Shown: positions 33,420 to 41,406 of the stretch, in pieces | Position numbering within the stretch: the first letter of the stretch is position 1 | Layout of the letters: each line of letters opens with the position of its first letter | Source of the DNA: Peptoniphilus sp. BV3C26 | GTDB taxonomy: Bacteria; Bacillota; Clostridia; Tissierellales; Peptoniphilaceae | Reading direction: 5' to 3' | NCBI RefSeq assembly: GCF_000478985.1 | Contig: NZ_AWXB01000046.1 | Span: 1-41,426, forward strand | Length of the DNA stretch: 41,426 nucleotides | The notes under the pieces: model-generated | What the model was told of the DNA's origin: nothing | The model's database searches: none | The model's input: the letters and a program-made list of their open reading frames with translations, nothing else | Translations under genes and position numbers: made by a program

Positions 33420-33454
33420 AATTTAACACCTCCATAATTGTATCCATTTGCATT

Positions 33455-34846
33455 TTATTTTAGAAATTCATATATTGTACCATCACAGTGTTTTATAAAT
33501 TCAAAATCGTGTGTAATAATTATAATGAGTTTTCCTTCTCTCTCCATATCGTGTAGGAAATTAATTAATGTATTCATCTGTGGTTTACATAATCCACTTG
33601 TAGGCTCATCTAAGATAATAATAGGTTTATTACTAAGCCTTGCTATAGCAATCAACAATCTTTGCTTCTCTCCTCCCGATAAACTTTGAGGATGTTTTTC
33701 AAGCTTTGATAATAATCCCATCTTTTCCAACATTTTTTCATTTAGGCTTTTATCTTCACTTACTGTTGATACTTCCGATAATACACTTTCTGTAAAAAGC
33801 TGGGAGCTAGGATCTTGCATTACCATAAAAATTTCTTTATTTTGTTTTGTAACTTTTTTTTGATTAACAAATACATCTCCGTGACCTTTTGTAATACCGG
33901 TCAATAATTTAATGAAAGTACTTTTCCCTATTCCATTTTTTCCAATGATAAAATTTACTCCCTTATTAAAGGAAATACTAAAGTCAAAAATTTTATTCTT
34001 TTCATATTTTTTCTTAAAATTATGACATGATAAATCTCCATTGCTAAAATTATTTTTATCATCCAATAAATTCACTTTATAATATTTATTAATTTCTAAA
34101 TCACTTTTCTCTATTTTATTAAATGTTCTAAGTTCATATCCTTCTGCAATAGCTTTCAAATTATAATCATTTAAATCTTCTTTTTCGTATAAATTTAAAG
34201 ACCCATTATCAATAATACATAGCTTATCCATTATATTTTTTAAATAAAATAATCTATGTTCCACAACAATTATTATCTTATTTAATTCTTTTAATTTCAC
34301 TAAGGCTTCTTTTAACCTTTCTATAGATTCATTATCTAATGATGAAGATGGTTCATCTAATAAAATAATATCATTTTCAGAAATTGCACAAGCTGCAAGT
34401 GCTATCATTTGCTTTTCTCCACCAGATAAATCAAATATATTTTTGTCTAATAAGTATTCTATATTTAAGAGTTTTGAGTATTTCTTTATTCTATTGATTA
34501 TCTCTGACTTGTCAGTATTTCTATTTTCTAGCTGAAAGGCTAACTCCTCAGTGGAATTCATACAGTAAAATTGAGATTTTGGATTTTGAAATACATTTGA
34601 AATAATACATGATCTTTCAAATATATTTTTACTAAGTAAATCTAGGCTGTTATATTTTATTTCTCCATTAATATTAGCATCAAGGTATTCAGGTATTACT
34701 CCATTAATTGCTTTTAATAGTGTGCTTTTTCCACATCCAGAATGTCCTGTAATAACTGTAATTTCACCAGCTTTACATTCAAAATTTAGATTTTTTAAGA
34801 TATTTTCATCATCAAAAGATAAATCAAGCTTTCTTATTTTAAGCAT
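33455..34846 (-). CDS. ECF transporter double ATPase (fused A and A' components)
   Basis: A 463-residue protein holding two ABC ATPase domains. Domain one has GHSGCGKST, LSGGEKQMIALAACA and IILLDEPSSSLD; domain two (from about residue 265) has GKNGIGKST, VMQDPSSQLF, LSGGEKQRLLIAIAR and IIILDEPTSGLC. The Q-loop pattern Q-(N/D)-P-x-S is typical of ECF ATPases (FQNPKSQFY; MQDPSSQLF). It powers the T and S components encoded just upstream. Domain two has Cys instead of Asp in the D-loop (GLCKPQ), so the two sites may not be equivalent. Confidence 0.9.
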   Translation of the reverse strand: MLKIRKLDLSFDDENILKNLNFECKAGEITVITGHSGCGKSTLLKAINGVIPEYLDANINGEIKYNSLDLLSKNIFERSCIISNVFQNPKSQFYCMNSTEELAFQLENRNTDKSEIINRIKKYSKLLNIEYLLDKNIFDLSGGEKQMIALAACAISENDIILLDEPSSSLDNESIERLKEALVKLKELNKIIIVVEHRLFYLKNIMDKLCIIDNGSLNLYEKEDLNDYNLKAIAEGYELRTFNKIEKSDLEINKYYKVNLLDDKNNFSNGDLSCHNFKKKYEKNKIFDFSISFNKGVNFIIGKNGIGKSTFIKLLTGITKGHGDVFVNQKKVTKQNKEIFMVMQDPSSQLFTESVLSEVSTVSEDKSLNEKMLEKMGLLSKLEKHPQSLSGGEKQRLLIAIARLSNKPIIILDEPTSGLCKPQMNTLINFLHDMEREGKLIIIITHDFEFIKHCDGTIYEFLK

Positions 34847-34876
34847 ATTTTCTACCTCTTATATAAAAAAATAAAA

Positions 34877-35539
34877 CTAAAATAGAAACAAAAAAATTAA
34901 ATAGTCAGCAAATGTTAACTTTGCTTCTCTAATATTTGATCTATTTTGATTGACAGCAAGACCCTTAGTTAATGAAGCTACTGTCAATTCATCAGCAGAA
35001 TTTGATAGGGTCATCAATAGTGGGATTATCCTATATTCAATTAATAAAATAGGATTCTTTAAAAATTTCCTAAAACTTATACCCCTCAAATAAATAGCTT
35101 GTTTTATTTGTCTATACTCAATTCTTGTTGCATAAAAATATCTAACCATAACCGCAACAGGAATGGCTATCTGATCAGGACACTTCACCTTTTTTAATGA
35201 ACAAATTGCTTCTCCTACACTAGTCGTTAAAATTATATAATTTCCCATAACCATAGGTGCAAAAACTCTTTTTATTATAATTATAACTATGTGTATAAGT
35301 GATAATATTATAGAATCATTTAATTCCCTAATATTAATTTCTATAATATTCAATATTATAAAAAGTATGATTGATTTAATCCCGGATTTTATATGTCCAG
35401 ATAAAAATAATAAAAAAGTAGGGAGCATACATATTAATACATAATATATAGGATTTAGGCTTTGAATATTTCCAATTGTCATAATAAAAGAAATAACCAT
35501 CATTAAAAATAATTTTGCTCTAAAATCTATCCTTATCAT
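34877..35539 (-). CDS. ECF transporter T component (CbiQ/EcfT-like)
   Basis: A 220-residue membrane protein with about five helices: RIDFRAKLFLMMVISFIMT at the N-terminus and, near the C-terminus, the coupling helices AIYLRGISFRKFL and ADELTVASLTKGL, which correspond to the two A-R-G type motifs that insert into the ATPases. Both are degenerate here (YLRG, LTKG). It links the double ATPase to the S component. It is spaced 24 and 30 bases from its neighbours in the operon. Confidence 0.87.
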   Translation of the reverse strand: MIRIDFRAKLFLMMVISFIMTIGNIQSLNPIYYVLICMLPTFLLFLSGHIKSGIKSIILFIILNIIEINIRELNDSIILSLIHIVIIIIKRVFAPMVMGNYIILTTSVGEAICSLKKVKCPDQIAIPVAVMVRYFYATRIEYRQIKQAIYLRGISFRKFLKNPILLIEYRIIPLLMTLSNSADELTVASLTKGLAVNQNRSNIREAKLTFADYLIFLFLF

Positions 35540-35563
35540 ATCTAATAACCCGCTCCCTAATTC

Positions 35564-36145
35564 TTACTTACCAATTTTTGAAAAATGTTTTTTCAAAAAC
35601 ACAATTCCTAAGCTACAACCTACAAAAGCACCAATAAATCCTAAAATAGCCATAACTATTAAAATCCAATCAGGCATAACTTTCATCATTGTGTCAATAA
35701 ATTCTTGCTTATAACCTTGATTTAAAAGCCCTTGTGCATACTCATTTCTTGAGATGATAATCGGAACATAGTTTCCTAAAGTGCAAAGACTTGAAAAAGA
35801 AAATGCTAATCTAGATTTTCCTTTACTGTCATAAGAGCCTGATTTTAATATTATTTCTCCAATAAATCCTGCAATTGCTCCTGTTAAAAGTGCCCATGGA
35901 CCATGACCCATGATGACATAAGCTAAAGATATTAGCATTGTTTGAATAAAAAGCATTCCTGGCTTCTTAATTTTTGTTGAAAAAAGCATGTTACTAGGTC
36001 CAACTAAAATTCCCTGTACTAAGGGAACAATTGGCATCAAAACAGGAACCATAGCTGTAAATGAGCCTATTAGCATAAAAATAAACCCAAGTACTGCAAA
36101 CAAACCAACATTAATTAAATCTCTAACTTCTAATTTTTTATTCAT
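35564..36145 (-). CDS. ECF transporter S component (MptD/Trep_Strep family)
   Basis: A 193-residue protein with about five or six membrane helices. The N-terminal segment RDLINVGLFAVLGFIFMLIG is the S-component helix that contacts the T component. The family pattern PVLMPIVPLVQGILVGPSNM and WALLTGAIAGFIGEIILKSG fits the MptD/Trep_Strep group, whose ligands are mostly unknown. It binds the substrate and delivers it through the T/A module. It follows the TetR gene by 17 bases with AAGGAGG before its ATG. Ligand: unknown; a metallophore is suggested by the linked ABC pair. Confidence 0.87.
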   Translation of the reverse strand: MNKKLEVRDLINVGLFAVLGFIFMLIGSFTAMVPVLMPIVPLVQGILVGPSNMLFSTKIKKPGMLFIQTMLISLAYVIMGHGPWALLTGAIAGFIGEIILKSGSYDSKGKSRLAFSFSSLCTLGNYVPIIISRNEYAQGLLNQGYKQEFIDTMMKVMPDWILIVMAILGFIGAFVGCSLGIVFLKKHFSKIGK

Positions 36146-36162
36146 TTCTGAAACCTCCTTAG

Positions 36163-36756
36163 TTATCTATTTTTTTCTAAATCTAAAATATAATTTAAAA
36201 TTGTATCTTTTAGATATTTCCTATTCTCATCATATGAATCTCTTGCATTAAGAACTTGCGAGCTTAATATCATTCCATTTATATAATTTACTAAAAAACC
36301 ATCTTCAAAAATCTTTGAATCAATTCCTAATTTATTAGATATTGAATCTAATTGATTTACTGTTTCTGTTTTCAAATCTTGAAACATCTTTTCTAAATCT
36401 TCATTATATTTTTTTGATTGTAATAAAAGAGAATAAACCTTAGTAATATCTGTATCTGGTAGACACTTATCCACTAAAATTTCACTCATCTGTTCATATT
36501 TATCTTGACCTATGTGAGCTTCTAAATAATTATCAATTAAATTATTTCTATACTGATTTCCATCAAGCATTAAATCTTTAAGCATTTCAGCTGTGCTTTT
36601 ATAATGATGATAGACACCACCTGTGCTCATGCCAACTTCTTTAATCACATCTTCCATTGTTGTATTCTGAAATCCTTTATTCAAAAAACATCTCATTGCT
36701 GCATCTCGAATTTCTTTTTTTCTAATTTGACCAACTTTTGTTTCCTTATCTTTCAA
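36163..36756 (-). CDS. TetR-family repressor of the ECF/ABC/MATE operon
   Basis: About 197 residues. The start is the TTG at 36756, seven bases after GGAGG; an upstream in-frame ATG (36774) would place that site inside the gene. The N-terminal helix-turn-helix reads KEIRDAAMRCFLNKGFQNTT, then MEDVIKEVGMSTGGVYHHYK, a textbook TetR domain; the rest is the ligand-binding helical bundle. It is first in the operon and is probably autoregulated through the palindromes in its promoter. Its inducer could be the transported ligand. Confidence 0.9.
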   Translation of the reverse strand: MKDKETKVGQIRKKEIRDAAMRCFLNKGFQNTTMEDVIKEVGMSTGGVYHHYKSTAEMLKDLMLDGNQYRNNLIDNYLEAHIGQDKYEQMSEILVDKCLPDTDITKVYSLLLQSKKYNEDLEKMFQDLKTETVNQLDSISNKLGIDSKIFEDGFLVNYINGMILSSQVLNARDSYDENRKYLKDTILNYILDLEKNR

Positions 36757-36785
36757 TAAAATACCTCCAATCATTCAATTATTTT

Positions 36786-36835
36786 CCGAGGATTCCCTCG
36801 GTTTTTATTATATCTTAATTGAAAAATATTTTCAA
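36786..36835 (-). promoter_or_regulatory. Promoter and candidate operators of the TetR-led operon
   Basis: Minus strand TTGAAA (36835-36830), exactly 17 bases, TATAAT (36812-36807). Two dyads flank it: TTGAAAATATTTTTCAA over the -35 and CCGAGG-ATTC-CCTCGG (36786-36801) at about +1 to +20. The second is GC-rich and is the better candidate TetR operator, though on the plus strand it also has a T-tract and could terminate rightward transcription. Confidence 0.65.
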
Positions 36836-36958
36836 TATCAATCAAATTATAAATTTTGCTCTACTCTACCGTATACTTCTTAATTAATTTATTTAAATGC
36901 GGTATAATTAATAAAACCTAATAAACGCTTAACGCTTACAACTTTAATAGCAAGCACA

Positions 36959-36978
36959 GTAAGTGTACGGACACTTAC
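36959..36978. other. Candidate oriT hairpin
   Basis: Perfect 8-base inverted repeat GTAAGTGT-ACGG-ACACTTAC, 108 bases upstream of mobC. The TAAGTG core is shared with nick regions of MobA/MobL-type relaxases (as in IncQ plasmids). The position immediately before mobC and the relaxase is where oriT normally lies. The nick site itself is not determined. Confidence 0.5.
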
Positions 36979-36990
36979 GAAAAAATTAAT

Positions 36991-37023
36991 GGAGCAGCCC
37001 TTTACGGAATGCTCCATTTTTTT
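36991..37023 (+). terminator. Rho-independent terminator-like hairpin between oriT candidate and mobC
   Basis: Arms GGAGCA (36991-36996) and TGCTCC (37010-37015), followed by ATTTTTTT on the plus strand. It would stop rightward transcripts before mobC unless they begin downstream, so it may insulate the mobilization genes. Confidence 0.65.
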
Positions 37024-37036
37024 AATTTTTACCTTG

Positions 37037-37052
37037 TTAGGGAGAACCCTAA
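37037..37052. promoter_or_regulatory. Short dyad upstream of mobC
   Basis: TTAGGG-AGAA-CCCTAA, 34 bases before the mobC ATG. It is a possible binding site for MobC or an accessory relaxosome protein. Confidence 0.35.
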
Positions 37053-37085
37053 GACCCCGAAATATATTTTATAAAGGAGAATAAA

Positions 37086-37442
37086 ATGGCAAATAGATTT
37101 AGAAATGAAAGAATAGAAATAAAAGTAACTAAAGAAGAAAAGGAAGTTTTTGAAAAGAAAATGAAACTTGCTAATTGCAAAACAATGTCCCACTTTCTTA
37201 GGAAATGTGTATTAGAAAAAGAAATTTATGTAGTAGATTTAGAACCATTTAGAAACCTGCAATGGTTACTCTCAAATGCTACGAATAATATAAACCAGAT
37301 TGCAAAAGCAACTAATACAACTGGTGTTATTTACAAGAATGAAATTGAATCTATGAATAATCAGATAGAAAAATTATCAAAAGAAATATGGCAGATCCAT
37401 TCCCTACTTCTTAACAAATCAAAAGAAAGTTCTGGTGATTAG
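37086..37442 (+). CDS. mobC: Mobilization accessory protein MobC
   Basis: A 118-residue protein of the MobC relaxosome family. The N-terminus has a ribbon-helix-helix-like segment (NERIEIKVTKEEKEVFEKKM, then MSHFLRKCVLEKEI). The C-terminal half contains LQWLLSNATNNINQIAKATN, the conserved MobC signature. It helps the relaxase bind and open oriT. AAAGGAG precedes the ATG. Its stop overlaps the ribosome site of the relaxase gene. With the relaxase it is the only rightward pair of genes in the window. Confidence 0.9.
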   Translation: MANRFRNERIEIKVTKEEKEVFEKKMKLANCKTMSHFLRKCVLEKEIYVVDLEPFRNLQWLLSNATNNINQIAKATNTTGVIYKNEIESMNNQIEKLSKEIWQIHSLLLNKSKESSGD

Positions 37443-37443
37443 T

Positions 37444-38775
37444 ATGGCAATTACAAAAATACATCCTATAAAATCAACTCTAAATTTGGCAATAGATTAC
37501 ATTACTAAGAGCGAAAAAACTGATGAAAAAGTCTTGGTATCTTCATTTAATTGTCATCCATCTACTGCTCATATTCAATTTATGAAAACACGAGAAGACA
37601 ATGATACTAAAGGTACAGTTTTGGCTAGACATTTGATCCAATCTTTTCTACCAGGAGAGGTTGATCCTATAAAAGCTCACGAAATTGGAATGGAATTATG
37701 TAAGAAAATTTTAAAAGAAGATTATGAATTTGTTCTTGCAACTCATATAGATAGAGGGCATATCCATAACCATATTATTTTTAATAATGTTAATTACAAG
37801 ACTGGTAAATGCTACCAATCCAACAAAAAAACTTACCATAAAATCAGATATCAAAGTGATGAGTTATGTAAAGAAAATAAGCTTTCAGTCATTGATGAAT
37901 ATTATGAAGCTTACAAGAGAAAATATAAAACTGCTGGTAAATCTTGGTACGAGTATGACCAAAACAAGAAAGGAAATTCTTGGAAATCTAAACTGCAATT
38001 TGATATAGATAGAATGATTAATAGGTCTAACTCGTGGGAAGAGTTTTTAGAAAATATGAAAGCTCTTGATTATGAAATTAAGTTTGGTAAACACATTGCT
38101 TTTCGTCATAAAGATAAGCAAAGATTTACAAGGGCAAAGACTATCGGAGAAGATTATACCGAAGAAAAAATTAAAGAAAGAATAGATTTAGCTATTAAAA
38201 ACAAAACTAATCCTATTAAAAAACGTGTAGGAAACGTCATTGATATATCTACTAATGAAAAAGCTCAATCCTCAAAAGGTTATGAAGTTTGGGCAAGAAA
38301 ACATAATATCAAAACAATGGCTGATTCAATAATTAAATTAAGAGAACAAGGAATTAATTCAATTACACAACTCGATGATCTTATTAAAAAATCTGCAGAT
38401 GATAGACAAGACTTGTTAGATGAAATAAAGAAAATTGAAGCTGAAATGAAGAGTCTATCTCAAGATATGGAAAATATAAATACTATAAACAAGTATCGTG
38501 AAATCTATAAATATCATAAGAAAAATCCTGAAGATAAACAATTTGCAGAAGAATATTATAGTGAACTTTCCGTCTATAAAATAGCTGCTAAAGAAATTTT
38601 AGAAAACTATAAAAAACTACCCAACACAAAAGAAATACTATCAAACCTTGATAAATTGCAAGAAAAAAAGAACACCCTTATGCAAGAGTATTCTTTAAAT
38701 AAAGAACAATTTTCTGACCTTGTTCATTATAGGAAAAACTATGAAAATTATTATGGGAAGGAGGTGGAGAGGTAG
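37444..38775 (+). CDS. Relaxase/mobilization nuclease (MobA/MobL-type)
   Basis: About 443 residues from the ATG at 37444 (MAITKIHPIKST), four bases after GGTGAT-type sequence; GTG at 37435 is the alternative. The N-terminal 250 residues are the relaxase domain: TLNLAIDYITKSEKT near the catalytic tyrosine (Tyr in AIDYI), and the metal-binding HIDRGHIHNHIIFNNVN (H-x-H-x-x-H type). The C-terminal part is helical and charged, with coiled-coil stretches at about 320-430. It nicks oriT and pilots the strand into a recipient. The coupling protein and secretion machinery are not in the window. Confidence 0.93.
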   Translation: MAITKIHPIKSTLNLAIDYITKSEKTDEKVLVSSFNCHPSTAHIQFMKTREDNDTKGTVLARHLIQSFLPGEVDPIKAHEIGMELCKKILKEDYEFVLATHIDRGHIHNHIIFNNVNYKTGKCYQSNKKTYHKIRYQSDELCKENKLSVIDEYYEAYKRKYKTAGKSWYEYDQNKKGNSWKSKLQFDIDRMINRSNSWEEFLENMKALDYEIKFGKHIAFRHKDKQRFTRAKTIGEDYTEEKIKERIDLAIKNKTNPIKKRVGNVIDISTNEKAQSSKGYEVWARKHNIKTMADSIIKLREQGINSITQLDDLIKKSADDRQDLLDEIKKIEAEMKSLSQDMENINTINKYREIYKYHKKNPEDKQFAEEYYSELSVYKIAAKEILENYKKLPNTKEILSNLDKLQEKKNTLMQEYSLNKEQFSDLVHYRKNYENYYGKEVER

Positions 38776-38795
38776 CTGCTCTCCATCATCATTTA

Positions 38796-39293
38796 TTACC
38801 AAGTTGATGGTTTATGTTCTATTCCATACTCAATTAAATCTTCAATATTATCTTTAATATCGCTATAAACATTTTTGCTTGATAAGTATACAGAATCAAA
38901 ACATTTAACATACTTTGACAGTTTTTCACCTTCTAATGTTAAATAATCAAAAGGATTGTTGCCCTTATCATCTTGCTCTCCCAATGCATTCTCCAACTTG
39001 TGGATATAAATTCCAACAATACCTTTGTTTAACTCGTATGCTTTTTTTATTTCATAATTTATCCATTTTCTATTTGCTGTTTTTTCTCCAATCAAAACAA
39101 CTAAACATGAACGCTTGTTTAGCTGTTCATCAATCCATTCTTTAATTTTACTTTCAGTTTTTTCTTTTACTTCCTCCCAGTCATTATCTGAAAAGGTAGA
39201 GCTACTGTCTACTTTCCCCATGTTGCGAACCTGTCCTGCCCTCCAATTATCATTGTCGTAATGAAAGCTAAAAAACACCTGTCTTTTTGCCAT
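38796..39293 (-). CDS. thsB: Thoeris ThsB: TIR-domain NADase-like sensor
   Basis: A 165-residue protein made of one TIR-like domain (DUF1863/ThsB type): RQVFFSFHYDNDNWRAGQVR at the start, SCLVVLIGEKTANRKWINYE with the expected catalytic Glu in WINYEIKKA, and the central strand GIVGIYIHKLEN. In Thoeris, ThsB senses phage and makes a cyclic ADP-ribose isomer that activates ThsA. GGAGG lies eight bases before the ATG and the gene starts right at the thsA stop, so the two are an operon. Its stop faces the relaxase stop with a 20-base gap. Confidence 0.93.
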   Translation of the reverse strand: MAKRQVFFSFHYDNDNWRAGQVRNMGKVDSSSTFSDNDWEEVKEKTESKIKEWIDEQLNKRSCLVVLIGEKTANRKWINYEIKKAYELNKGIVGIYIHKLENALGEQDDKGNNPFDYLTLEGEKLSKYVKCFDSVYLSSKNVYSDIKDNIEDLIEYGIEHKPSTW

Positions 39294-40715
39294 TTAAAAC
39301 TCCTCCTTATTTAATATTTTAACTGCTTGTACTATGTTTTTAATAGACATATCTATATCGCCATTGCTTTGTTTATTTGCCTGTTCAATTGCACTTATTA
39401 TATGTTTGTCTAAAATTTCTTGAGTTGTTTGTTTAAATATTTCTTTGGCTGCCCCGCCAGTATATTCAATAGGCAAACATACTAATCCATGTTTTTTACA
39501 TAACTCAAATTCATCCATCACTCCATGTGCAATATCTTCTGTTTTTTTGTTTCCAAAAATGAATATAGCGATGCCACAATTTTCAATCATCTGCTCTCTA
39601 TTTTCTTTATATAGCTTATCTAAATCAATACCTAATGAACTATTTTGAGGAAAAGGCATAAGCGTTAAAAAATCATTTATTTTGGACTTATGAGTCAAAC
39701 AATAATCTGCAACTCCATTTAATACAAAATCACCGACACCTTTACCATATCCATTCACAATATGATAACCATTTTTTGATAGTTCAAAAGATAGTTTATG
39801 AATAAAATTTTCTCCAGTTTCCTGAGAATAAGTCGAATAGGAGTACGCACTACCCGATATAAATATTGTTTTCCTTCTAAATCTATCAACAAGAGTACTT
39901 AATATTTCAGTGATTTCATCATATTTATTTACTAAATATGTAAAAATACCATATCTATTTAGATCTTCAATTTGTAGCTCCTGTCTTGCTTTTTTGTATT
40001 CATAATCCTCATCGGTATCTTGGATCCTTTTCATAATACAGTAATGTTTTCTTGTATTCTTTTCATCGAGCAATACCCTCAATCTTCCAATTACATAGTT
40101 AAAGTTTGGATCTTCAAAACTAAATCCTAAAAATAGAAATGTCTTGGTAAGCAAATCTCCCTCTAAAACTTCTCTGAATAACTTTCTTTTGTTATATCCA
40201 AATTCTTCATAATCACTTCTTGTAAGTACTGCATCTTCAGGAGTTTCTACATCTCCGTGTAGTTTATAAACGATTGCATCAAAATCATGATTTGTGCCTC
40301 TTAATTGCTCATCTGTTGTTTTTACATAAGGCTTTTTCATATTATCTTCTAAAGCTTTTTCAATTAACTTATCATAATTAGTCGTCCAAAAAGTGGAAAT
40401 CGGTAACTGTGATAATAGTTTATGATTATCAGTAGGTTTTAGTAATTGAGAAAATTGCACTTTGATCAAGTCATCTATTGATGTTCTCTTCTTTGAATTA
40501 GCATAATACTGAGCTAAGCTAACCAAATCATTTTCTTTTTCAACATTTAACCCAATTTCTTTTGCAGGCTCTCTTAGAAGTTCTTTCCAACTACAAAATC
40601 CAGCAGGAATTGATAGTCCCGCTCCAATGAATGCTCCCAATTCATCACTTTTAATGGCTTTTTCAATTTCTCTAATCAAATCTTTTTTAGATACTTCACC
40701 TTTAATAATAAACAC
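39294..40715 (-). CDS. thsA: Thoeris ThsA: SIR2-SLOG NAD-depleting effector
   Basis: A 473-residue protein of normal ThsA length. The SIR2 domain (about 15-285) has [28 protein letters not shown] (Asn and Asp of the NAD site) and [14 protein letters not shown] with the catalytic His. The SLOG/STALD domain (about 285-473) has [26 protein letters not shown] and [13 protein letters not shown] for binding the signal nucleotide. On activation it destroys NAD+ and aborts infection. The start is uncertain: the GTG at 40715 overlaps GGGGAGG, with no spacer, and the next in-frame candidates at proper spacing are ATT codons at 40709 and 40706. It is preceded by the methyltransferase remnant. Confidence 0.94.
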   Translation of the reverse strand: MFIIKGEVSKKDLIREIEKAIKSDELGAFIGAGLSIPAGFCSWKELLREPAKEIGLNVEKENDLVSLAQYYANSKKRTSIDDLIKVQFSQLLKPTDNHKLLSQLPISTFWTTNYDKLIEKALEDNMKKPYVKTTDEQLRGTNHDFDAIVYKLHGDVETPEDAVLTRSDYEEFGYNKRKLFREVLEGDLLTKTFLFLGFSFEDPNFNYVIGRLRVLLDEKNTRKHYCIMKRIQDTDEDYEYKKARQELQIEDLNRYGIFTYLVNKYDEITEILSTLVDRFRRKTIFISGSAYSYSTYSQETGENFIHKLSFELSKNGYHIVNGYGKGVGDFVLNGVADYCLTHKSKINDFLTLMPFPQNSSLGIDLDKLYKENREQMIENCGIAIFIFGNKKTEDIAHGVMDEFELCKKHGLVCLPIEYTGGAAKEIFKQTTQEILDKHIISAIEQANKQSNGDIDMSIKNIVQAVKILNKEEF

Positions 40716-40749
40716 CTCCCCTTATTTTCTCGGTCCTAAAAACTTATCT

Positions 40750-41079
40750 TCATTCATTTGAATTTTCCTTTATCCAATATAAATTAGCTTCCAGCAAATT
40801 TACAATATCTTCATCTGTTTCATAACATGTTAAATTTATCTTTTTTATAAGTTTACTATCAATAATTCTCTGAATTAGTGCCGCAGAAAGGATTCCAGAG
40901 CCAGCTCCTGGATCAAGAATAGATATTTCATCTCTTTTAATATTTAACTCAATTAAAGATGCCATAAATTTTGCTGTTTCTTTACTCGTAAAAAACTGTC
41001 CTATTCTTTTTCAAGTTTCTTTAGATGCGATCTTAATATATTCATTTGTCTTATCTAAAACATAATCAATCATTTTCAT
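40750..41079 (-). pseudogene. Truncated N6-adenine DNA methyltransferase with internal stop
   Basis: The frame begins ATG at 41079 (or 41073), overlapping the XRE gene, and reads MIDYVLDKTNEYIKIASKET, stop (TGA), KRIGQFFTSKETAKFMA and then motif I DPGAGSGILSAALIQRIIDS. This is the start of an N6-adenine methyltransferase of the Eco57I/type I M class, where GQFFT and D-P-G-x-G-S-G bind S-adenosylmethionine. After ANLYWIKENSNE the frame ends, before the catalytic NPPY motif. A nonsense codon in the conserved lead-in plus loss of about three quarters of the gene show it is dead. An 11-codon frame (MNEDKFLGPRK) overlaps its end and runs to the thsA ribosome site. Confidence 0.82.
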
Positions 41080-41281
41080 CTTTAACTAACTCCATAATTT
41101 CGCAAAGATTACAATTTAATCCTTCACATATTCTTAACAATACGTCAGTTGTAATATTCTCCCCATTTTTCATTTTATAAAATGTACTTCTACTAATATT
41201 TGTTTTTTCCATTAATTCTGTGTTATTTAAATCTAGGTCAATCATTTTTTTAAATAGCTTTTTATAGCTGATTTTTAACAT
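41066..41281 (-). CDS. XRE-family helix-turn-helix regulator (restriction-modification controller type)
   Basis: A 71-residue Cro/C1-type protein from the ATG at 41281 (MLKISYKKLF), seven bases after GGAGAG; ATG at 41299 has no site. NTELMEKTNISRSTFYKMKN is the helix-turn-helix and DVLLRICEGLNCNLCEIMEL the dimerisation tail. Its stop overlaps the methyltransferase remnant. Controller proteins of this size precede methyltransferase or restriction genes and time their expression. It seems intact but has lost its partner, so it may now drive the Thoeris genes downstream (inference). Confidence 0.85.
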   Translation of the reverse strand: MLKISYKKLFKKMIDLDLNNTELMEKTNISRSTFYKMKNGENITTDVLLRICEGLNCNLCEIMELVKDEND

Positions 41282-41317
41282 GACTATCTCTCCATTCATG
41301 AATTCTGTATCAATTAT

Positions 41318-41361
41318 ATTATAGCATAAATCTTCACTTTTTTCATAATATTATTCACTTT
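41318..41361 (-). promoter_or_regulatory. Extended -10 promoter and direct repeats of the XRE regulator
   Basis: Minus strand TGCTATAAT (extended -10, TATAAT at 41323-41318). Two direct repeats AAAGTGAA lie upstream at 41340-41333 and 41361-41354, 21 bases apart (two helical turns), overlapping the -35 region. They are the likely operator of the XRE protein. Confidence 0.55.
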
Positions 41362-41380
41362 TCTAAAACACAAATACAAA

Positions 41381-41406
41381 AAAATAAAGGCAGTCCGAAG
41401 ACTGCC
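41381..41406 (-). terminator. Rho-independent terminator of a gene beyond the right edge
   Basis: Arms GGCAGTC (41389-41395) and GACTGCC (41400-41406) with loop CGAA on the plus strand, followed on the minus strand by TTTATTTTTTT. It should end a leftward transcript entering from the right edge. Confidence 0.85.

Noticed and set aside
23973-41079. TGA replacing conserved codons in feoB (23994-23996) and in the methyltransferase frame as a sign of UGA recoding
   Set aside because: Several intact genes end in TGA (for example the ATPase at 16326 and the XRE gene at 41066), and both affected genes are also truncated, so ordinary decay explains it.
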